From the NCBI GenBank assembly GCA_910579125.1, contig CAJTTH010000041.1, forward strand, positions 1-13,020: DNA of 13,020 nucleotides, in the 5' to 3' direction. Position 1 is the first letter of the stretch; each line of letters begins with the position of its first letter. Positions 6,191-12,897 of the stretch are shown here, piece after piece. Origin of the DNA: an uncultured Oscillospiraceae bacterium. Lineage in GTDB: Bacteria; Bacillota; Clostridia; Oscillospirales; Ruminococcaceae. Made by a program: the position numbers and the translations under genes. A model generated the notes under the pieces. It did not search any database. It was given only the letters and a program-made list of their open reading frames with translations, and was not told the origin of the DNA.

Positions 6191-7375
6191 TCAGGAATTA
6201 TCATCGGCGGGCGTAAACTTCAATATCTGCACAGCCTCGCGCTGTGTCAGAATGCCGTCGACGCGCTCCTGCATAATAAATCCGACCATTCCCTCGTCGG
6301 CAAAACGCTCGCCGAGACGCTTGATAGAACGTGTGCCGCGGTCGCCTATCTTGTAATAGCTGATATCGCCGAACGCGATCTTATCTTTGGGCGCGAGCGC
6401 CGAGGTGTATACCTCGTATCCGCAAAGCGTCGCGGGTTCGCCCGCAGTAAGAGCGGGCTGCCACATAAACGCGCCGTTTCCGTCCTTGAGCTTGCGCACG
6501 GCAGCTATAACGCTGTCATTCATGATAAACACGGCATTTTTGCGGTACGGACGTTTGAGCGCGTAAATAAGATCGACAATGTTATCGGCGGATATACTCT
6601 TTGCTGTAGAGATCACCGCGACAATACCGCCGTTGGTCTCGTCGAAAATACCCGTCGCGCCCTTTGTGCCGTCGCCGTTCAGGAACTTATCCTCCTCAGC
6701 GTTTGCGACAGCCGAAGCGAAAACGTTCGTGATCTCGCTTTCCAGATCATACGCGTTATCCTGAAGCAGCTCGTCGGTGACCTTTACCGCAACCGCGAGC
6801 TTGTGCGCGTCGAGCGTTTTCTGATCCAAGCCCACATCGCCGAACTCGATCTTTTCGCCCTCGTCCACCCAAGCGGCGGCGGGCTTGCCCGTCCAGACCG
6901 GTATCTTATGCTCGCCGCTGGTCGTAATAACACTCGCAAGTTTACGGATCACATTCTCTTCTTCAAGAGACTTGACAAGGGTCTTATCCCACTCGTCAGG
7001 AACGAGATAGCCGCCGTCCGACGCAACGCCCTCCTGCATAATATCCGAGATCTCGCGAAAATTAGAACGAAGCGCGGTGGTCATTGCCGCCCTGTATTCG
7101 TCCGAAGCTCTGCCCTTTTTTTCGGGAGCGTCCTGCGCGGACGGAGCTCCGACAAGCGGCGCAGACGTAGGTTTGGCAAGCTCCGCGTCGATCTTCTCCT
7201 GCTGTTCGAGGCGCTTTACCTCCTTGCTGTACGCCTCGAGCTCCGTCTCCATTTTGGCGTAAGCCGCGTCGTCCTCGGCGGACAGCGTACCGTTGTCGGT
7301 TCTGTGCGTTTCAAGGAATGCTTTCATGGAATCCCAGTGCTTCGCGCGCTTGTTCAGCATTTCATTATGTGTCAT
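6191..7375 (-). CDS. HK97-fold major capsid protein with N-terminal scaffold domain
   Basis: A 394-residue capsid protein of the phage_capsid (HK97 gp5) family. Residues about 1-65 form a charged coiled coil and 66-95 a flexible Ala/Pro-rich linker; together they look like a delta (scaffold) domain that the neighbouring protease would remove. The capsid fold then starts around 'SDGGYLVPDEW' (about 119-129). It shows typical elements 'IPVWTGKPAAAWVDEGEKI', 'FLNGDGTKGATGIF' and the end 'RVDGILTQREAVQILKFTPA'. I chose ATG at 7375: an upstream in-frame TTG at 7393 lies on the AGGAGG ribosome binding site itself (9 nt before the ATG), so translation from it is unlikely. There is a 14-nt gap from the protease stop. 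Confidence 0.96.
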   Translation of the reverse strand: MTHNEMLNKRAKHWDSMKAFLETHRTDNGTLSAEDDAAYAKMETELEAYSKEVKRLEQQEKIDAELAKPTSAPLVGAPSAQDAPEKKGRASDEYRAAMTTALRSNFREISDIMQEGVASDGGYLVPDEWDKTLVKSLEEENVIRKLASVITTSGEHKIPVWTGKPAAAWVDEGEKIEFGDVGLDQKTLDAHKLAVAVKVTDELLQDNAYDLESEITNVFASAVANAEEDKFLNGDGTKGATGIFDETNGGIVAVISTAKSISADNIVDLIYALKRPYRKNAVFIMNDSVIAAVRKLKDGNGAFMWQPALTAGEPATLCGYEVYTSALAPKDKIAFGDISYYKIGDRGTRSIKRLGERFADEGMVGFIMQERVDGILTQREAVQILKFTPADDNS

Positions 7376-7389
7376 AGTTGTTTTCCTCC

Positions 7390-8100
7390 TCAAAAATATT
7401 TCTTGACCATATCCAACCGCGCGGAAAGCTCGTCAACGCGCCTTCCGTGCTTCTCCTCCGCGCAGAGCTTATTCATCAGCGCGTTGTTTACCGTTTTCTG
7501 CGAGAACATCACCGAATTTTCCGCAACGTTCTCATTGCCGCCGATCATCTTATCGGCAAAGCCAAGCTCAATCGCCCTTTTGGCGCCGATCCACGTTTCC
7601 TCGTCCATCATCTTGGACAGTCTGTTTACGGGCAGTCCCGTCTTGAGTTCATAAGCGTTGATAATACTTTCCTTGCACTCGTTAAGCATTTCTATCGCTC
7701 TCTGCATCTCCTTGTGGTCGCCCCACGACATTGTTGACGGATTATGTATCATCAACATTCCGACGGGAGATATCTGCACGACGTCGCCCGCCATTGCAAT
7801 AACGCTCGCCGCCGAAGCTGCGACAGCGTCGATCTTAACCGTCACTTTACCCTTGTAGTCCCTGAGCATATTGTATATCTGCGCCGCCGCGAAACAATCT
7901 CCGCCCGGGGAATTTATCCACACGGTAATGTCGCCCGAGCCGTTCTCCAGATCAGCCTTGAAAAGCGCAGGGGAAATTTCATCGTCATACCAGCTTTCCT
8001 CCGCTATCGTGCCGTCAAGATACAGCGTGCGCTCGACGGTCTCCTCGGACGTTTCGCCGTTTACCGCTTTAACGTTCTTCCAGTTCCAGAATTTTTTCAA
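7390..8100 (-). CDS. ClpP-like prohead protease (S14 family)
   Basis: This 236-residue serine protease of the ClpP fold is expected to mature the procapsid by cutting the capsid scaffold domain. Visible motifs are 'WINSPGGDCFAA' (61-72, oxyanion region), the nucleophile in 'AVAASAASVIAMAGD' with Ser96 aligning with the ClpP Ser, and His119 in 'LMIHNPSTMSWGDH'. The acidic part probably comes from 'MMDEETWIG' (D166/E168), followed by the conserved 'AIELGFAD'. The last 45 residues are a variable charged tail. The start is TTG at 8100, overlapping the portal stop by 4 nt (TTGA), with a very strong AAGGAGG site; translational coupling is likely. It lies between portal and capsid as in many HK97-type phages. 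Confidence 0.94.
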   Translation of the reverse strand: MKKFWNWKNVKAVNGETSEETVERTLYLDGTIAEESWYDDEISPALFKADLENGSGDITVWINSPGGDCFAAAQIYNMLRDYKGKVTVKIDAVAASAASVIAMAGDVVQISPVGMLMIHNPSTMSWGDHKEMQRAIEMLNECKESIINAYELKTGLPVNRLSKMMDEETWIGAKRAIELGFADKMIGGNENVAENSVMFSQKTVNNALMNKLCAEEKHGRRVDELSARLDMVKKYF

Positions 8101-9359
8101 CCGTTCTCCTCCTTATCTTTGTTATAAGCCGCTCCCGCGCTGTTTAACGGGAGCATATTTCCGTTGACGAGATACAGGTCGCCGCCGTCCTCTGCGGATA
8201 TCCTGTCGAGATTTTCCAGTTCGCGGATATCGTTCGTGGACATCCAGCCGTTTTGCCGCGCGATAGCGTAGCCGTTCATTCGGCTTACATAATCGCCGCG
8301 CATAAGACCGTCAACGTTAAACTTTATGAAATAATCGCGCCGTTCCGCCGGCAAAAGAAGCGCACGCTCCAATCCCTGCTCCCAGCGCGTTATCCACGGG
8401 TCAAGCGTGTACTTGACAAATTCAAGCGACTGCTGCTCGATGTTTGAAAAACTCGATTTCTCCAAGTCGCCGATCATGTGCGGCGGCACACGGTACATTC
8501 TCGCTATTTCGTCAAGCTGAAATTTCCGCGTTTCAATAAACTGCGCCTGATCGTTCGGTATGGATATAGGGGAATATTTCATTCCCTCCTCCAGTACCGC
8601 GACCTTTCCCGAGTTTCTAGAGCCGCCGTAAATGCTCTGCCAGTTGTCGCGGAGCTTGTTCGGGTCTTTAAGAGTTGCGGGGTGTTCGAGAACCCCGACG
8701 GGAGCCGCGCCCTTTTCAAAAAACTTCGCGCCGAATTCCTCGCACGCGATACCCATTCCCACGGCGTTCTTAGCCATTGCTATCGGCGAGTATCCGACCA
8801 ACCCGTCAAAGCCCAGCCCGGGAATATGCAGTACGTCCCGCGGCGACAGCCGCACAATACCGCTCGGAATGGTTTTAGCGTCGTCGGAGCTTGTCGTATA
8901 TTCATAGTACAAATGACCGCTGTCGTTGCGGCTGACCGTCATTCTGTCGGGCATAAGCGGATAGAGCGCAGCGACTTCACCGCGCCCGTTGCGTATTATC
9001 TGCGCGTAGGCGTTCCCCCACAAAAGGAGATGCGTCATAAGCGTTTCGCGGAATACGAAGCTCGTCATTTCGGGGTTCGGCTCGTTGTGGAGCAAAAAAT
9101 AAAGCGGATGTTCCGCCGCCTTTTGTTTGCTGCCGTCCTCAGAAATGCGATAAATGTGCAGCGGCAGACTTGCCACGCCCTCCGCCAGAACTCGGACGCA
9201 GCTGTATACCGCCGTCATCTGCATTGCTGTCCGCGCGTTTACCCGTTTCCCGCTCGTGCTCATTCCTTGGTAGAACGTGTACGCCGAGCCGCTCGTGCTG
9301 TTGGTCAAGGGGTGATCTCTCGACCGAAACAAAGTGCTTAAAAAAGCCGCTATACCCAT
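8097..9359 (-). CDS. Portal protein (HK97 family)
   Basis: A 420-residue portal protein that forms the dodecameric DNA channel and docks the terminase. The family markers are clear: 'AVYSCVRVLAEGVASLPLHIYR' (50-71), 'HPLYFLLHNEPNPEMTSFVFRETLMTHLLLWGNAYAQI' (84-121), 'DVLHIPGLGFDGLVGYSP' and the C-terminal 'ARQNGWMSTNDIRELENLDRISAEDGGDLYLV'. Length is normal. The start is ATG at 9359 with AAAGGAG 7 nt upstream. That ribosome binding site can pair with an upstream complement (see the separate feature at 9369-9396). The stop overlaps the protease start by 4 nt. Confidence 0.96.
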   Translation of the reverse strand: MGIAAFLSTLFRSRDHPLTNSTSGSAYTFYQGMSTSGKRVNARTAMQMTAVYSCVRVLAEGVASLPLHIYRISEDGSKQKAAEHPLYFLLHNEPNPEMTSFVFRETLMTHLLLWGNAYAQIIRNGRGEVAALYPLMPDRMTVSRNDSGHLYYEYTTSSDDAKTIPSGIVRLSPRDVLHIPGLGFDGLVGYSPIAMAKNAVGMGIACEEFGAKFFEKGAAPVGVLEHPATLKDPNKLRDNWQSIYGGSRNSGKVAVLEEGMKYSPISIPNDQAQFIETRKFQLDEIARMYRVPPHMIGDLEKSSFSNIEQQSLEFVKYTLDPWITRWEQGLERALLLPAERRDYFIKFNVDGLMRGDYVSRMNGYAIARQNGWMSTNDIRELENLDRISAEDGGDLYLVNGNMLPLNSAGAAYNKDKEENG

Positions 9360-9368
9360 ATTTAAACT

Positions 9369-9396
9369 CCTTTACTAAAAAAGCGCCCAGTAAAGG
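9369..9396 (-). promoter_or_regulatory. Inverted repeat that can sequester the portal ribosome binding site
   Basis: On the minus strand CCTTTACT (9396-9389) is exactly complementary to AGTAAAGG (9376-9369), with 12 nt between. The right arm carries most of the AAAGGAG ribosome binding site of the portal gene. The pairing would hide it. This stem competes with the terminator-like hairpin at 9383-9399, because both use the same C bases and loop. Regulation is inferred, not shown. Confidence 0.45.
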
Positions 9397-9399
9397 CGC
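9377..9399 (-). terminator. Terminator-like hairpin between large terminase and portal
   Basis: Minus-strand GCGCC (9399-9395) pairs with GGCGC (9387-9383) around a 7-nt loop, and six T follow at once (9382-9377). The form is that of a small intrinsic terminator, but the stem is only 5 bp. As portal must be made from the same transcript unless another promoter exists, it is more likely a partial attenuator. Confidence 0.4.
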
Positions 9400-9405
9400 A
9401 ATATA

Positions 9406-10998
9406 TCAGAATGTAATAAGCCCGCGTTCGTCGTAAACGCTCTCGACAGGTTCACCACCGCACTTAATAGCGCGGTCAAGCGCCATAATAAGCGCAACCG
9501 CGCCGTCGATCCTCTCCGTTGACTTTTCCTTATCGGCTTTTATATTACCCGCGGGGTCTTTGCGAATATAGATATTATCCATATTCCAACGGAGAACGGG
9601 ATGACCGCCGTGTGCTATCTGACGGCTCAGCGTCAGGTTCATAAGCTCCTTTGTCGGCGGGGACATATCCTTATAGCCCTGTCCGAAGCGGACAACGTTA
9701 AATCCCGACTTTTTAAGGTTCTGTACAACGTGCTCCGCGCCCCAGCGGTCAAACGCGATCTCGCGTATATTGTATTTCTGCCCGAGCTCCTCGATGAAAC
9801 GCTCGATGTACTCATAGTGGATAACATCGCCCTCCGTGACCTGCAAAAATCCTTGCCGCGCCCAAAGGTCATACGGAACATGATCGCGTCTCACTCTGAG
9901 GTCGAGCGTTTCCTCGGGTGCCCAGAAAAACGGCAGCACTTGATACTTGTCGTCCTCGTCCTCGGGAGGAAAAACCAGCACGAACGCTGTCAAGTCCGTT
10001 GTTGTGGAAAGATCGAGACCGCCGTAGCACACTCGCCCGTCAAGATTTTTGCAATCGATTGCAAAAGCGCATTTATCCCATATTTCCATAGGCATCCAGC
10101 GCACCGCCTGTTTTACCCACTGGTTAAGACGGAGCTGACGGAAAGCATTTTCCTCGCTCGGCTGCTGCCGCGCGGACTCGTATGCCGCCTTTACTTTGTC
10201 GATGTTGATCGTCTTCCCGAGTGAGGGATTAGCCTTTTTCCAAACCTTGGGATCGCTCCAGTCGTCACTTTCGTCCGCTCCATAGATAACGGGATAAAAC
10301 GTCGGATCGACCTTTCTGCCTTCTATGATATCCTTTGCCTTTTGATGAACCTCGTAGCAAATGCTGTTGGTATTATCTCCCGCGGTGGTGATGAGAAAGA
10401 AAAGCGGCTGCATACGCGCGTCGCCCGAGCCCTTTGTCATTACGTCATACAGCTTTCGGTTCGGCTGAGCGTGAAGCTCGTCGAATACCACACCGTGTAC
10501 GTTGTAGCCGTGCTTGCTCGCGACCTCTGACGAAACCACCTGATAAAAGCTGTTTGTCGGTTTATACGTTATTCTTTTTTTGCTTTCCGATATAACGCAG
10601 CGTTTCCGCAGCGCGGGGCAGAGCTTGACCATTTCTTTCGCAACGTCGAAAACGATAGCCGCCTGCGCTCTGTCGGCGGCGCAGCCGTATATTTCCGCAC
10701 CCTGTTCGCCGTCGCCGCAAAGCAGCAGCAAAGCTATCGCCGCCGCTATCTCGGATTTTCCGTTCTTTTTCGGTATCTCGACGTATGCAAAATTAAACTG
10801 TCGATAGCCGTCGGGCTTTACCGTGCCGAAAATATCGCGGATTATCTGCTCCTGCCAATCGAGGAGCTTGAATTTCTTGCCGTACCAGATACCCTTTGTA
10901 TGGCAGAGATTTTCGATGAAATCAACGGCAAAATCGGCTTTCGCCTTGTCGTATACCGATGATTTGAGTTTAAATTTTGTCGGCTTGTAACTTGCCAT
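9406..10998 (-). CDS. terL: Large terminase subunit (Terminase_1 type)
   Basis: A 530-residue packaging motor with an N-terminal ATPase and a C-terminal RNase H-like nuclease. The ATPase shows a Walker A-like 'VEIPKKNGKSE' (73-83), a Walker B 'GVVFDELHAQ' with D173/E174 and the coupling motif 'FLITTAG' (201-207). The nuclease shows acidic residues in 'GGLDLSTTTDL' (D329), 'IAFDRWGAEHVV' (D417) and 'RIDGAVALIMALDRA' (D499). These are the standard positions for the family and length is normal. The start is ATG at 10998 with GGTGGTGA 4 nt upstream; a better AAAGGAG lies too far away (18 nt). It is separated from the small terminase by two other genes, which is unusual. Codons 312-317 coincide with the second copy of the 20-bp palindrome. 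Confidence 0.96.
   Translation of the reverse strand: MASYKPTKFKLKSSVYDKAKADFAVDFIENLCHTKGIWYGKKFKLLDWQEQIIRDIFGTVKPDGYRQFNFAYVEIPKKNGKSEIAAAIALLLLCGDGEQGAEIYGCAADRAQAAIVFDVAKEMVKLCPALRKRCVISESKKRITYKPTNSFYQVVSSEVASKHGYNVHGVVFDELHAQPNRKLYDVMTKGSGDARMQPLFFLITTAGDNTNSICYEVHQKAKDIIEGRKVDPTFYPVIYGADESDDWSDPKVWKKANPSLGKTINIDKVKAAYESARQQPSEENAFRQLRLNQWVKQAVRWMPMEIWDKCAFAIDCKNLDGRVCYGGLDLSTTTDLTAFVLVFPPEDEDDKYQVLPFFWAPEETLDLRVRRDHVPYDLWARQGFLQVTEGDVIHYEYIERFIEELGQKYNIREIAFDRWGAEHVVQNLKKSGFNVVRFGQGYKDMSPPTKELMNLTLSRQIAHGGHPVLRWNMDNIYIRKDPAGNIKADKEKSTERIDGAVALIMALDRAIKCGGEPVESVYDERGLITF
10047..10066. repeat. 20-bp perfect palindrome, copy within terL
   Basis: TTTTGCAATCGATTGCAAAA is its own reverse complement and is identical to the copy at 11049-11068. 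Here it codes for FAIDCK (residues 312-317) between the ATPase and nuclease parts of the large terminase. The core TGCAATCGATTGCA, with a central CG, resembles operators of LacI-family regulators. Confidence 0.9.
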
Positions 10999-11048
10999 TG
11001 CGTCACCACCGTGTATCTCCTTTCCGTTTTTTTACCCTTATTTCAATT

Positions 11049-11068
11049 TTTTGCAATCGATTGCAAAA
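11049..11068. repeat. 20-bp perfect palindrome, intergenic copy
   Basis: The palindrome TTTTGCAATCGATTGCAAAA starts directly after the VRR-NUC stop codon and lies 51 nt before the large terminase start. It is the same sequence as at 10047-10066, 1002 bp away. Downstream on the minus strand a weak promoter-like pair (TTGCAA, 16 nt, TAAAAA) overlaps it, so it could work as an operator; that is conjecture. Confidence 0.9.
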
Positions 11069-11431
11069 TCAGAATTTCCCCTCAAGATACTTCATAATAT
11101 CCTGCCGAGCCTCGTCAAATCCAAAACAAACGCAAGCCGCGTAGCCGCTCGCCGCAAGCTCCTGAAGCCACTGCTTCTGATAATCGGAAAGTTTTCCTTT
11201 CGGCGCTTTCAGTTCGACAAACAATCCGTGAAACTTCCCGCGCGGAACGGGCAAAAACAGATCGGGAACGCCCGCCTTTACGCCCATTCTCTTGAACCTC
11301 GCCGCCTCGCGCGCGTCGCGCTTTCCGCCGTTCGGGATATGAAAAAGCAGCGACAGCTCGGGATATTTCCCCGACTGCATCGCCGCCCAATCGAAAAGAT
11401 GTATCTGCTCGGTATCTTCAATGTGGTTCAT
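11069..11431 (-). CDS. VRR-NUC domain nuclease
   Basis: A 120-residue stand-alone VRR-NUC protein of the PD-(D/E)XK superfamily. The motifs are an early helix with acidic residues (HIEDTEQIHLFDWA), 'FHIPNGGKRDAREAARFKRMG' (30-50), 'GVPDLFLP' with D57, 'GLFVELKAPKGKLSDYQ' with E73, K75 and Q85, and a C-terminal 'GYAACVCFGFDEARQDIMKYL'. All the catalytic residues are present. Single-domain VRR-NUC proteins are common in phages and are presumed structure-specific DNA nucleases. I chose ATG at 11431, with AGAGGTG upstream and a 4-nt ATGA overlap with the zinc-ribbon gene; an upstream in-frame ATG at 11455 lacks a good site. The two genes look co-translated. Their place between the terminase genes suggests a role in packaging or DNA-end processing, which is inference. 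Confidence 0.9.
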   Translation of the reverse strand: MNHIEDTEQIHLFDWAAMQSGKYPELSLLFHIPNGGKRDAREAARFKRMGVKAGVPDLFLPVPRGKFHGLFVELKAPKGKLSDYQKQWLQELAASGYAACVCFGFDEARQDIMKYLEGKF

Positions 11432-11631
11432 GATCCCGCACCTCTTACGTTGCATTTAAAACGCGCCGAATTCCCGCAGCGCGGACATTTGCAATAAAAA
11501 TACAATTCGCTATACTGCGTATCGAACTCATACTCACACTTCTCCGCCTCAAAAACACAACCGCACTTAATGCATTCAAAGCGTTTTGTTTCTTTAAGCC
11601 GCTCGGGCACGCCCTTCTTAATTATGTTCAT
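11428..11631 (-). CDS. Small zinc-ribbon protein
   Basis: A 67-residue protein with two CxxC knuckles, 'FECIKCGCVFEAE' and 'CKCPRCGNSARF', about 30 residues apart, a typical zinc ribbon. The spacer is rich in aromatic and acidic residues. Such small ribbons bind nucleic acid or protein partners; no enzymatic motif is visible. I chose ATG at 11631 because GGGGAGGG stands just before it; an in-frame TTG at 11649 overlaps that site. The stop overlaps the VRR-NUC start by 4 nt, so the two are probably translated together. The specific function is unknown. Confidence 0.8.
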   Translation of the reverse strand: MNIIKKGVPERLKETKRFECIKCGCVFEAEKCEYEFDTQYSELYFYCKCPRCGNSARFKCNVRGAGS

Positions 11632-11652
11632 ATAACCCTCCCCGGTCAAATG

Positions 11653-12342
11653 TTATCCGCCGCGCATTTTCAGCAGCTGCTCCATAGGATCGTCGGAAAC
11701 CTCCGCAATACCTGCGGCGCAGTTCTCTTTCACGATCTGGTATATCTGATACCAGATCTGGTTTACCTGTTTCATGTAATTCTGCGACATAAGCACATAC
11801 GGCGAAGCTATAGCCTGTCCTGTCGTCGGGTGCTTTGCGAGAAATCCGCACTCGGATATAAGCTCCTCGGTCTGTATCCAACGCGCGACAGACATAGCGT
11901 ACTGCTCCACAAGCTGTTTGGAAACGATACCCGCGCATTTTATGTCCGTCAGCCATTTCATCGTTTGCTTGTAGACCTGTTCCGCTTTCAGATCCTTTTG
12001 GCACTGCTGCCGCGCACGCAGAAACTCGTCGACGGGCGGAACATCCGCGCCGTTAAGCTCGGGAATTTCGGTTTCTTTCTTCTTGGGAGCTGATTTTGCG
12101 GCGGCTTTTTGCGCAGGATCCGCTTTGGAAACACCGCGCTTGCTTGATTTTGCGGTCGTTTTTGCCGCCATTTTCGTCTTGGTTTGCTCTTTTGAAGCGG
12201 CTTTTTTGTCAGTTTCGGCGTTGATTTCCTCGGCTTCACCGCCTTGAATTGCCCCGAAATTGATCAGCGGCGGCGGGATTTTGTTTGATTTCCGCCCCGA
12301 GCCCGTTCTCGCGCCGCCCCTCCGAGTGCCGTCCTTAGCCAT
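11653..12342 (-). CDS. terS: Small terminase subunit (P27-like) with a basic insert
   Basis: A 229-residue protein with the typical opening MAKDGTRRGGARTGSGRKSNK of P27-type small terminases in Clostridia phages. The C-terminal two thirds (from about 100) are helical: 'ADVPPVDEFLRARQ', 'WLTDIKCAGIVSKQLVEQYAMSVARWIQTEELI' and 'PYVLMSQNYMKQVNQIWYQIYQIVKE', which match the P27 family ('hP-----a----------el'). It recognises the packaging site and regulates the large subunit. Residues 46-89 are an added low-complexity stretch with 15 Lys/Arg and 11 Ala out of 44, so the protein is longer than usual for the family. The start is ATG at 12342 with GGAGGG 8 nt upstream. The next gene is not the large subunit but the zinc ribbon. 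Confidence 0.88.
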   Translation of the reverse strand: MAKDGTRRGGARTGSGRKSNKIPPPLINFGAIQGGEAEEINAETDKKAASKEQTKTKMAAKTTAKSSKRGVSKADPAQKAAAKSAPKKKETEIPELNGADVPPVDEFLRARQQCQKDLKAEQVYKQTMKWLTDIKCAGIVSKQLVEQYAMSVARWIQTEELISECGFLAKHPTTGQAIASPYVLMSQNYMKQVNQIWYQIYQIVKENCAAGIAEVSDDPMEQLLKMRGG

Positions 12343-12360
12343 TTTACTGCCCTCCGTTCA

Positions 12361-12470
12361 GCCTATACGATAAAAAGGGGTTAATACCCCCTTTGATTTC
12401 AAATTCACGCGCGTGAATGGTTACGCCCGTTGTAGGGGTGAAAGGTGTACAGAGATTTAACCTCCCCCTA
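12361..12470 (-). other. Candidate cos / packaging region between HNH and small terminase
   Basis: The 114-nt gap and the end of the HNH gene hold three structured elements: a G-rich block on the minus strand (12461-12468), a perfect 16-bp palindrome ATTCACGCGCGTGAAT (12403-12418), and a 7-bp hairpin AAAGGGG/CCCCTTT (12374-12380 with 12388-12394). Phages that encode an HNH protein next to the terminase commonly have their cohesive-end site here, and the order 'G-rich block, TAAATCTCT, GC palindrome' agrees with what I recall of such sites. The nick positions cannot be read from sequence alone. There is no gene in the gap. Confidence 0.4.
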
Positions 12471-12813
12471 CCTGTCTCATTTTCATGTGTATGCGTGAGT
12501 GACATGACTTGCACAGCGACATAAGGTTGCTTTCGTCGTTTGTGCCGCCGTCCGCAAGCGGTATGATATGGTGAACGTGCTCGGCGGGTACGGCAAATCC
12601 GCAGCGCAGACATTCTTCGCACAACGGGTGCGCGGCAATGTATCTCTTGCGGATTATCTTCCATGCTGTTCCGTAGCGTTTCGCCGTTTCGGGATCGCGG
12701 CAGTTCTGCTCGTATTGCTTGTTCATCAGCCGCTCGTGTTCTTTGCAATATCGTCCATCCGCAGTTCTCGGACAGCCGGGATAACCGCAGGCGCGCTTTG
12801 CTTTATACGGCAT
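12457..12813 (-). CDS. HNH endonuclease (terminase-associated)
   Basis: A 118-residue HNH nuclease. The N-terminal part has a zinc knuckle (C9, C14, C23, H26). The core has CEEC (C65/C68), 'EHVHHIIPLADGGTNDESNLMSLCKSCHSRIH' split as HH at 81-82, N96, CKSC (C101/C104) and H105/H109, which is a full beta-beta-alpha metal HNH motif. In HK97 and similar phages such a protein works with terminase in cutting DNA at cos during packaging; its place next to the small terminase suggests the same here. The start is ATG at 12813 with AAGGAGG at ideal spacing. It is the first gene after the leftward promoter. The TAA lies in the candidate cos region. Confidence 0.93.
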   Translation of the reverse strand: MPYKAKRACGYPGCPRTADGRYCKEHERLMNKQYEQNCRDPETAKRYGTAWKIIRKRYIAAHPLCEECLRCGFAVPAEHVHHIIPLADGGTNDESNLMSLCKSCHSRIHMKMRQVGGG

Positions 12814-12835
12814 TGTTCTTTCCTCCTTAACAGAA

Positions 12836-12869
12836 AAGGCTCATGCCGCTTTGTCGGCGGCTGAGCCTT
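12836..12869 (-). terminator. Terminator-like hairpin in the leader ahead of HNH
   Basis: On the minus strand AAGGCTCA (12869-12862) pairs with TGAGCCTT (12843-12836) and GCCGC (12861-12857) with GCGGC (12849-12845), with one bulged A and a 7-nt loop. Four T run at the 3' side. The hairpin ends about 7 nt before the AAGGAGG site of HNH, so it lies in the mRNA leader and could work as an attenuator, an mRNA stabiliser, or the terminator of genes before the window. Confidence 0.55.
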
Positions 12870-12897
12870 AAAACATTTTATCTTGCTTGCCATTTTA

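Noticed and set aside
7376..7393. TTG start of the capsid frame at 7393
   Set aside because: That TTG begins on the AGGAGG ribosome binding site of the ATG at 7375, so the ATG is the real start.
6803..7654. 283-codon plus-strand open frame opposite capsid and protease
   Set aside because: Low-complexity composition, no recognisable motif, and it crosses two well supported minus-strand genes.
8478..9341. 287-codon plus-strand open frame opposite the portal gene
   Set aside because: It is antisense to a clear portal gene, is rich in Arg/His/Val typical of a shadow frame, and has no family pattern.
9601..10224. 207-codon plus-strand open frame opposite the large terminase
   Set aside because: Antisense to the nuclease part of terL and without any coherent domain.
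12344..12748. 134-codon minus-strand frame overlapping HNH and the gap to terS
   Set aside because: It overlaps the HNH gene in another frame and the part in the gap has no ribosome binding site or motif; the gap is better read as a structured packaging region.
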